This document shows, piece by piece, positions 49,632 to 55,486 of a stretch of DNA of 55,486 nt. Location of the stretch: positions 1-55,486 of the forward strand of contig JAKSIM010000014.1 in the NCBI GenBank assembly GCA_024398845.1, read 5' to 3'. The translations under genes were made by a program, and so were the position numbers. The notes beneath the pieces were generated by a model. It saw nothing but the letters and a program-made list of their open reading frames with translations, did not search any database and was not told the origin of the DNA. How positions within the stretch are numbered: position 1 is the stretch's first letter; each line of letters starts with the position of its first letter. The DNA comes from Fibrobacter sp. GTDB taxonomy: Bacteria > Fibrobacterota > Fibrobacteria > Fibrobacterales > Fibrobacteraceae.

Positions 49632-50546
49632 ATGAGTGATACGAAGATTTACCTCGGTATTGAAGTTGGCGATGCTTCCCTGAAAGTCGCCCTCTTGGAC
49701 TCTGCTGAAAAGCGAGTTCTCAAGACTGCAGTTCTGGAAACAGAGACCAGCCCCATAGATGATATCTATACGTTCGAAACGGTCCTCCAAGGGTGGATGG
49801 ACGCCAATCAGCTTGAAGATGTTCAGGCGATTTCGGTTTCTATCCCGGCGTTTCGTTCGATTATTCGCCAGGTTTACGTGCCTGCAGAGGCCGCTGCGCA
49901 CCTTGACGAATACCTCCGCTGGTATCTTGGTCTTATCACCAATGCCGAGAAGGACGCTTATGTCTTGGATTACAAGGTTTTGAGTGGCGAAGCTTCTCTT
50001 GGACTTACGGTCCTTATGATCGCCGTCCGACGTCAGTGGGTGGATGCCCTTCGTAAGGGCTTCCGTACAAAATCGCTTGCTCCGAAGTCCATGGATGTCG
50101 ACGTGCTCTCTATTTTGAACTTGATGGACATTGGCAATGGCGTAAATAACATGCAATGCGTTATCAAGGCCGACTATATGGGTGTGACTTTGATTTGGCT
50201 TGCCAAGGATAGCCTGCTTGGCTTGCGTTGTGTGTCTACACTGCCGCTTGTGAACAAGTCTCGAGAAGAGGCTTATGAATTGCTCGCCAGTGAAGTGATG
50301 GCTCAAATTAACTTGGCCAAGGAAGAGAATGCCGCCTTGGACATTCGCCAGATTAACATTTGCGGTGAACTTGCGATGGATCCTTTGTTTGTGGAAGATC
50401 TTCGCAAGAGCTGTGAAGATTATCAGCTCACGCTTTTGGATTCCTTCTCCAATCTTAGGCTGCCGGTCGAGGAGCAGGATTCCACTGCCGTGCTCTGCTG
50501 CTCTGGCGCTATCGGAACTGCCCTGAGTGTGATGGAGGGTGTATGA
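49632..50546 (+). CDS. pilM: PilM-like actin-fold pilus assembly protein
   Basis: The 304-residue protein opens with IYLGIEVGDASLKVALLDS, the phosphate-1 motif of PilM/FtsA-type proteins, then AISVSIPAF and VPAEAAAHLDEYLRWYL. PilM is cytoplasmic and binds the PilN N-terminus. The next gene starts in the overlap GTATGATT and begins MIRLNLIDA, the exact kind of PilN peptide PilM binds. Confidence 0.82.
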   Translation: MSDTKIYLGIEVGDASLKVALLDSAEKRVLKTAVLETETSPIDDIYTFETVLQGWMDANQLEDVQAISVSIPAFRSIIRQVYVPAEAAAHLDEYLRWYLGLITNAEKDAYVLDYKVLSGEASLGLTVLMIAVRRQWVDALRKGFRTKSLAPKSMDVDVLSILNLMDIGNGVNNMQCVIKADYMGVTLIWLAKDSLLGLRCVSTLPLVNKSREEAYELLASEVMAQINLAKEENAALDIRQINICGELAMDPLFVEDLRKSCEDYQLTLLDSFSNLRLPVEEQDSTAVLCCSGAIGTALSVMEGV

Positions 50547-51556
50547 TTCGTTTGAATTTGATTGATGCCGCCGAACGCGATATACAGGAAGATGTCCTGA
50601 ACACGGTACATGTGACGAATGTCGTCGCGCAAACCAAGACTTCTAAAAAGAAGATTTTGACGATTGCTGTGGCCGCCTTGTTTGCGGTAGTTGCTTTCAG
50701 TTGCTTCCTCAGTATTTGTGGAGTTCCCAAGCAGTTGCAGGGACTTTTCCCGAGTGCTTATCTTGAAATGATTGGGGCCGAAGACCCGAGTAGGGCTGCT
50801 TTGACCTTGGGTGCTGGTCAGACGACCTCTGCCGGTGGATCTCTTGAAGCACAGGCTGCTGCGGCAGAAGCTGCTTTGAAACGTCGTGAATCCTTGACGA
50901 TTAAGCAGGTGGTTGGCGAAATTAATCCGACGGCCTTGTTCAACAACAAGCGTACGGACTTTAGCCAGTTCCTGCCGATGGAAAAGATTTCGTTCCAGCG
51001 TGCTGCTGTTGCTCAATTCTTTACGTTCCTCAATACGGCAACACCGGACGATGTGGGCTTCTCGGATTGCGTGTTCCAGGCTCCGAACTTCTACTATGTG
51101 CGTGGTGTCGCTGCAAAGCCTACTTCTCAGCGTAGCTTCCTGGATCGCATTAAGTCTGTGTCTGGCGACTTTAGAACTCCTCCGCTTCCCGAAAACGCTC
51201 CGGCAACGGACATTACCGCTTTTGGTCTTTATAACGTGACCAATGCCAATATGAATGCGGTGACTAAGTTTGTTCCGGCTGCAGAACTTGCTAGCGAAGT
51301 CAAGGCTTTAAAGACTTTGGGTGCAACAAATAAAGTTGTTCTTAATGGGTTCGATAAGCCGTCGATTGAAGACCTTGGCGTTTATAAGCGTTATACGTAC
51401 GCTTTGACGGCTACTTGCGATTATACGGAATTGCAGTCGTTCTTTACGGCGCTTGCAGAATCTCCGATTCGCGCTGCTGTGCAGAAGGCTGAATTGAAGT
51501 TCGCGAAAAAGAACATGTTGACGTCTCTGCGCGTCGAAATGTTTGTTGCTCCGTAA
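50543..51556 (+). CDS. pilN: PilN-like pilus platform protein
   Basis: The 337-residue protein starts MIRLNLIDA, matching the INLLP-type PilM-binding motif. One membrane helix (ILTIAVAALFAVVAFSCFL, about residues 37-55) leads to a periplasmic part with an Ala-rich coiled stretch (about 100-120) and a ferredoxin-like core. At nearly twice the normal PilN length it may also cover PilO. Overlaps pilM by four bases. Confidence 0.72.
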   Translation: MIRLNLIDAAERDIQEDVLNTVHVTNVVAQTKTSKKKILTIAVAALFAVVAFSCFLSICGVPKQLQGLFPSAYLEMIGAEDPSRAALTLGAGQTTSAGGSLEAQAAAAEAALKRRESLTIKQVVGEINPTALFNNKRTDFSQFLPMEKISFQRAAVAQFFTFLNTATPDDVGFSDCVFQAPNFYYVRGVAAKPTSQRSFLDRIKSVSGDFRTPPLPENAPATDITAFGLYNVTNANMNAVTKFVPAAELASEVKALKTLGATNKVVLNGFDKPSIEDLGVYKRYTYALTATCDYTELQSFFTALAESPIRAAVQKAELKFAKKNMLTSLRVEMFVAP

Positions 51557-51558
51557 TT

Positions 51559-52107
51559 ATGCCTATCCGCATTACCGGTGGCGCTCTTCGTGGGCGCCAA
51601 GTTCCATCTCCTTTGACAATGAAAACAAGACCTACGGGTTCTAGAACCCGCGAGGCGTTGTTTAACATTTTGCAGGGCGTTGAGGGGTTTCGCGTACTTG
51701 ACTTGTTTGCAGGTTCTGGCATTATGGGCATAGAGGCTTTGAGCCGCGGAGCTGCCAGCGTGACTGCTGTAGAAATGGCTCATTCGCAAGCGCATCTTGT
51801 GTTGCAAGCCTACAAGGCATTGAACTTGACGTCGCAACTTACTTTGTTAGAAACAAATGCATTGACGCTTTCTAAAGAACTGCTTTGTGCAAATGGGGGC
51901 TTTGACTTGATTTACGCGGATCCTCCGTTCAAGGATATGGAGTATCCGGATTTGCGCCTGTTTTTAGATTGGCTTAACCCTTATGGAGTTGCCGTGTTTG
52001 AAGCTCCTAGCCGGAGTGTTCCTAGGTGGGCGCAAGAGGACGAAGCGCAAGATAAGGTTCGTATTCGCCGCTATGGAGAGTCGAGCTTGCTCATTTACCG
52101 CGCTTAA
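51559..52107 (+). CDS. rsmD: 16S rRNA (guanine966-N2)-methyltransferase RsmD
   Basis: The 182-residue enzyme shows RITGGALRGRQV, RPTGSRTREALFNIL, DLFAGSGIMGIEALSRGA (SAM site) and the catalytic YADPPF. It starts two bases after the pilN stop. RsmD next to coaD is a common bacterial pair. Confidence 0.94.
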   Translation: MPIRITGGALRGRQVPSPLTMKTRPTGSRTREALFNILQGVEGFRVLDLFAGSGIMGIEALSRGAASVTAVEMAHSQAHLVLQAYKALNLTSQLTLLETNALTLSKELLCANGGFDLIYADPPFKDMEYPDLRLFLDWLNPYGVAVFEAPSRSVPRWAQEDEAQDKVRIRRYGESSLLIYRA

Positions 52108-52195
52108 ATCGCTTTTTACCCTTTTAAATTTGCACAATGTCGGGATTGGTGCGTTTCCCCTGTACCTGAGTGCTTGAATTTTCTAAATTGTGGGT

Positions 52196-52714
52196 ATGAA
52201 AAGAATTGCAGTATTCGCCGGTTCTTTTGATCCGTTTACCTTGGGTCATTTGGATGTTGTAAAACGTGCTTCGGCTATGTTTGACACCCTGTGGGTTGTT
52301 GTTGCCCAAAATGCAAGCAAAAAAAATATGTTTGACTGTGTTGCCCGTGCGCAAATGGCTAAGGCTGCGGTTGCTGGTTTGGCGAATGTGAAGATCGCTG
52401 TTCACGAGGGGCTTACGGTTGATTTTATGAAGTCTGTCGGGGCTACGTATTTGGTCCGTGGAATTCGCGGTGCCTGTGACTTGGATTTTGAACAGACGGT
52501 TGCTTGGAATAACAAGACCCTCTATAGCGAAGCCGAAACGGTATTTTTGATGAGCGCTCCGGAACACTTGGCGGTGAGTAGCACCGTGGTGAGAGAACTT
52601 CTCAAGTGCGGTTCCGAGAATTCCACCCTTGCGTCGCAAAAGAAAATTCTTTTGAAATTTGTGCCGTCGAATATTGTTGGCGAACTTTTAAAATTGTATG
52701 GGACTACAAAATGA
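52196..52714 (+). CDS. coaD: Phosphopantetheine adenylyltransferase
   Basis: CoaD makes dephospho-CoA. The 172-residue product has AGSFDPFTLGHLDVVKRAS (HxGH-type site), VRGIRGACDLDFE and AVSSTVVREL. ATG at 52196 is preferred over GTG two codons upstream; both lack a strong ribosome site. Confidence 0.95.
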   Translation: MKRIAVFAGSFDPFTLGHLDVVKRASAMFDTLWVVVAQNASKKNMFDCVARAQMAKAAVAGLANVKIAVHEGLTVDFMKSVGATYLVRGIRGACDLDFEQTVAWNNKTLYSEAETVFLMSAPEHLAVSSTVVRELLKCGSENSTLASQKKILLKFVPSNIVGELLKLYGTTK

Positions 52715-53622
52715 CTCCATTTAAATATTTGCCTAAAGTTGTCCGCTATTTGTTGCTTACGAACGCGTTTGTGTTTGTGGTGGCCTACGTTCTTGGCTCT
52801 CTCTTGGGGCTGCACCTGAACTTGCCGGGAGCGGGGTACGGTAACATCCGCGATTACATTGTTTACTTTGGAGCTTTTTTTCCAACGAGTCCCTTGGAAG
52901 CTTGGCGCTATGTGTCTTACATGTTTGTCCATGTGGATTTTTGGCATTTTTTATTTAACATGCTCATGCTCTGGATGTTCGGTGCCGAAGTGGCCGAGTG
53001 GATGGGGGCGAAACATTTTGCCATCATGTATTTTTTCTGTGGCATTTTTGCGGCGTTCTTTAGTGTGCTAATGTGCATTCTTGGGCTGACGAATAACCCG
53101 ATTATTGGCGCCTCGGGTGCTTTGATGGGAATCTTTGTCGCTTACTACAAGTTCTTCCCGGATCGTCGTATTTTGATGTTCTTTGTAATTCCTATGCGGA
53201 TAAAGTACGCTATGTGGTTTATGATTGGCCTCGATATTATGTTTGCGGGTTCTGGCGATGCGATTGCTCACTTTGCACACCTGGGTGGCGTGGTGGCGGG
53301 CTTTATTTACATGGCCCTTTTCCAAAATATTTTTTCGAGAAATTCTAACTTTTTATACCATTCACCGCTTTCTCGTTTGTTCCGCTTGTTTTCCAGTCAC
53401 CCCGAACGTTATGACCGTGCTGCACGTGAAGCCCGTGAGGAACGCCGTAAAGAGGAATCCGAGGTTCTGGAAGGCGAAGTCTTTTATATGGACGAGCAAA
53501 AGCTCATGAACCAAATTTTGGATAAAGTTAATCGTGAGGGAATTCAGTCCCTGACAGAAACAGAACGTCAATTCTTATTGAAGGCGGGCGATAAACTGCG
53601 CCGTCGTCGTGGAGGCTTATAA
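52711..53622 (+). CDS. Rhomboid family intramembrane serine protease
   Basis: The 303-residue protein has six or more membrane segments, HVDFWHFLFNMLMLWMFG in the second helix region, catalytic Ser135 in IGASGALMG and His190 in AHFAHLGG. Cytoplasmic C-terminal tail of ~80 residues is rich in Arg/Glu. The ATGA overlap with coaD fixes the start at 52711; the longer frame runs through coaD. Confidence 0.92.
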   Translation: MTPFKYLPKVVRYLLLTNAFVFVVAYVLGSLLGLHLNLPGAGYGNIRDYIVYFGAFFPTSPLEAWRYVSYMFVHVDFWHFLFNMLMLWMFGAEVAEWMGAKHFAIMYFFCGIFAAFFSVLMCILGLTNNPIIGASGALMGIFVAYYKFFPDRRILMFFVIPMRIKYAMWFMIGLDIMFAGSGDAIAHFAHLGGVVAGFIYMALFQNIFSRNSNFLYHSPLSRLFRLFSSHPERYDRAAREAREERRKEESEVLEGEVFYMDEQKLMNQILDKVNREGIQSLTETERQFLLKAGDKLRRRRGGL

Positions 53623-54581
53623 TGAAAAAAGTTCTCGGTATGGGCGCAGCCCTGGTAGATGTCCTTGCTAATGTGACTGACGAATGGGTCGCCGCACAAG
53701 GCGTGCAGAAGGGTGGAATGAATTCCGTGGATTGGCCGCAAATGGAAAAGTTTTTGGCTGGGCTTAAAAATCCGCTTCGCGTTCCCGGTGGTTCGACTTG
53801 CAATACAATGGTTGGTCTTGCCCGCCTGGGCGGTAAAGCTGCCTTTATTAGTAAGGTCGGTAATGACGAATTGGGACGCTTGTTCCAGGAACATCTCAAA
53901 AGGAATGGCGTGGAATCCAAGATGGGCTTGAGCGATGTCGCTACGGGTTGCGTGTTCTCGGCGGTGACTCCGGATGCTCAACGTTCCATGTGGACTTATT
54001 TGGGCGCCTCGGACTTTTTGGTGTCCGAGGATTTTGTTCCTGCTCTGTTTGATGGGGTCGGACTCCTTTATGCCGAAGGCTACCGCGCTTTTAATGGGGA
54101 ATGCTTTAAAAAGTCCTTTACGCTCGCCCGTAGTCTGGGTGTTGAAACGGCTCTTGATTTTAGCAGTTTTGGTGTGGTGGAAGCTTGCCGGGGTACCATT
54201 GATGAACTTTTGAACAATAAAATGATTGACATTGTGATTGCAAACGAAGATGAAGCATTTGCCTATGCCGGTGTCAAAGAAGAGGCTGCTTTGGAAGTTC
54301 TTGCCCAAAAAGCTAAGATTGCCGTGGTCAAGGTGGGCAAAAAAGGCGCTTTTATTGCCAAAGACGGTCAAGTGACCAAGGTGGATGCTAAATTGGTCAA
54401 GGCTATCGATACAACGGGCGCCGGTGACCTCTGGGCATCGGGATTCCTCTATGGCTACCTTTCTGGGTGGGATATGAAACGCTCTGGAGACCTCGCAAGT
54501 CTCGTTGCAAGCGAAGTTGTGCAGGTCATGGGGGCGCAAATTCCAAATTCTGGTTGGAAAACTATTGCATCTGCGCTTTAA
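53622..54581 (+). CDS. PfkB family sugar/nucleoside kinase (adenosine kinase-like)
   Basis: The 319-residue kinase has VLGMGAALVDVLANV, GGSTCNTMVGLARLGGKAAFISKVGNDELG and the C-terminal DTTGAGDLWASGFLYG with the catalytic Asp. This layout is that of adenosine/inosine or sugar kinases; the exact substrate cannot be read. It shares one base with the rhomboid stop. Confidence 0.9.
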   Translation: MKKVLGMGAALVDVLANVTDEWVAAQGVQKGGMNSVDWPQMEKFLAGLKNPLRVPGGSTCNTMVGLARLGGKAAFISKVGNDELGRLFQEHLKRNGVESKMGLSDVATGCVFSAVTPDAQRSMWTYLGASDFLVSEDFVPALFDGVGLLYAEGYRAFNGECFKKSFTLARSLGVETALDFSSFGVVEACRGTIDELLNNKMIDIVIANEDEAFAYAGVKEEAALEVLAQKAKIAVVKVGKKGAFIAKDGQVTKVDAKLVKAIDTTGAGDLWASGFLYGYLSGWDMKRSGDLASLVASEVVQVMGAQIPNSGWKTIASAL

Positions 54582-54593
54582 TTTTATTATATT
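54565..54593 (+). promoter_or_regulatory. Promoter of the C-edge exported protein gene
   Basis: TTGCAT (54565-54570), 17 bases, TATATT (54588-54593). Transcription would begin about 54600, directly at the structured leader. Confidence 0.65.
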
Positions 54594-54602
54594 TCGCAAG
54601 AT

Positions 54603-54633
54603 ATCGGGAGCAAAACCCTCCTGATACCAGGAG
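54603..54633 (+). promoter_or_regulatory. Leader with mutually exclusive hairpins that can hide the ribosome site
   Basis: CTCCTGAT (54618-54625) can pair with ATCGGGAG (54603-54610; 8 bp, one G-T) or its first six bases with CAGGAG (54628-54633; 6 bp, loop ATAC), which is the ribosome site of the next ATG. One state frees the site, the other blocks it. Confidence 0.55.
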
Positions 54634-54639
54634 AAAATT

Positions 54640-55486
54640 ATGCGTTTATCTATTATCGCTGTATCTATGATGGCAGCAATGGCCTTTGCCGGGGAAACCA
54701 AGGGAAACATCTGTGACGATTGGAGCAATGGTGACGTGTTCCAATTGAAGTCTTCCATGAAAGAAATTTATTGGGAAGGAAATTTTCGTACTATGAGTGC
54801 GGAATCTTCCAGTTCCAAGAAAATTAATTCTGTTAATGAAGCAGATCAAGTTATAAAAAAGAGTTTGGTTGATAATAACGGAACCCCGATTAAAGTCCCG
54901 ATGGCTTTGACTGCCGCTTGCGTTGAAACAAAGAATAATGAATATAAATTCGTGACTTGCGATAAGGCCACTGGTGCCTGTGAACAAAAAACGGCAAACA
55001 ATTACGCTACGCAGATTTATGATGTGAGGGATATCAAAGTTGAAGGGTTCACCTCGGAAAATGCCTATAATTTGCTGGTGATGAATGAAGAAGAATTGCC
55101 TCTTGATGGTTCATATCTGAACGGTTCTATTATGGGCTCTCGTACGTATGACTTGGCTTTTGAATGGTGGTTTGCCGTTGCCGAGTATACGGTCGTTGAT
55201 ACGATAAAAGGGGAAGATGGTTCCTTCGTTGGTACTTCTACGACAACACATCGAAGAAGTGCGCTTACCCTTGATTCTGCGTCTGTGTTCAATAGTGTGG
55301 TGAAATCTGTGATGGCAAATGCTCCTGAATCGGTAAATGAAACTGTTATCCGTATGCTAAAGGTTCTACTTGTTGAAGATAAGGGAACTGTTCCTGCAGG
55401 TGAATCCTCTTCTTCCGATGCCTCTTCTTCCGACAGCAAGGACGGTTCCTCTTCTTCTGTAGACCAGTCTTCTGACAGCAAGGACG
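54640..55486 (+). CDS. Exported protein with Ser/Asp-rich linker, 3' end outside the window
   Basis: The frame runs without stop to the window edge (282 residues). It has a signal peptide (MRLSIIAVSMMAAMAFAG), a domain of ~225 residues with Cys at about 25, 91, 102 and 109 that I do not recognise, then a Ser-rich linker (SSSSDASSSDSKDGSSSS) that should lead to a further domain or tail. The style matches the Ser-rich protein at the left edge. CAGGAG lies six bases before the ATG. Confidence 0.8.
   Translation, partial: MRLSIIAVSMMAAMAFAGETKGNICDDWSNGDVFQLKSSMKEIYWEGNFRTMSAESSSSKKINSVNEADQVIKKSLVDNNGTPIKVPMALTAACVETKNNEYKFVTCDKATGACEQKTANNYATQIYDVRDIKVEGFTSENAYNLLVMNEEELPLDGSYLNGSIMGSRTYDLAFEWWFAVAEYTVVDTIKGEDGSFVGTSTTTHRRSALTLDSASVFNSVVKSVMANAPESVNETVIRMLKVLLVEDKGTVPAGESSSSDASSSDSKDGSSSSVDQSSDSKD

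Noticed and set aside
52606..52710. Upstream extension of the rhomboid frame
   Set aside because: It lies inside coaD; the ATGA overlap at 52711 is the natural start.

Overview
The window most resembles a chromosomal segment of a Fibrobacter-type bacterium (phylum Fibrobacterota). Evidence: a TIGR02147/DUF4423 family protein (a family expanded in Fibrobacter succinogenes), exported proteins with long Ser-rich linkers at both window edges, a diderm envelope (BamA, Skp, FadL, KdsB, secretin), MglA-type motility GTPase genes and many lipoproteins. The genus call comes from family content only; no 16S or database search was possible.

Layout. 1-3972: end of a Ser-rich exported protein, then bamA and skp. 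3973-5989: a repeat-filled spacer and ettA. 6006-7279: AAA/DUF4143 ATPase behind a repeated operator-like element. 7312-13528: divergent locus with a large collagen-like/Cys-module/histidine-phosphatase lipoprotein (minus) facing a TIGR02147 regulator, a lipoprotein with an internal duplication and an ABC-2 permease (plus). 13570-15158: FadL-type outer-membrane protein. 15134-19489: pilus/type II secretion-like operon (secretin, GspL/PilP-like fusion, GspK-like, two prepilin-like genes, the last truncated) running into a convergent GT2 glycosyltransferase. 21250-25053: TusA-domain protein, SGNH-like protein, zinc-ribbon protein, SulP transporter and a 34-codon membrane peptide gene. 25087-31908 (minus): sufD, sufC, dnaG, MATE exporter, hot-dog thioesterase, DegT aminotransferase. 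31948-38847: rpsT, then mglA, a roadblock partner, a DUF2914 protein, a 973-aa outer-membrane protein and an Omp85 protein in tight succession. 38868-40711: second repeat block, epmB and divergent efp. 40746-42195 (minus): glycosidase-like TIM barrel and a receiver-like protein. 42226-45353: spacer with two DnaA boxes, thiL, pilB. 45437-54581: uvrD/pcrA, gatC, kdsB, comEA, pilM, pilN, rsmD, coaD, rhomboid, PfkB kinase. 54565-end: an exported Ser-linker protein with a structured leader, cut by the window edge.

How the genes fit together. Type IV pilus/competence parts are dispersed: secretin and minor prepilins (15-19 kb), PilB with MshEN domains (43-45 kb), ComEA, PilM and PilN (49-51 kb). 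The outer-membrane assembly theme recurs (BamA, Skp, the second Omp85). The least described parts are the mglA-to-Omp85 cluster, the collagen-like phosphatase lipoprotein with its divergent TIGR02147 locus, the 45-bp hairpin repeat family in two spacers, and the two-state leader at 54603-54633.
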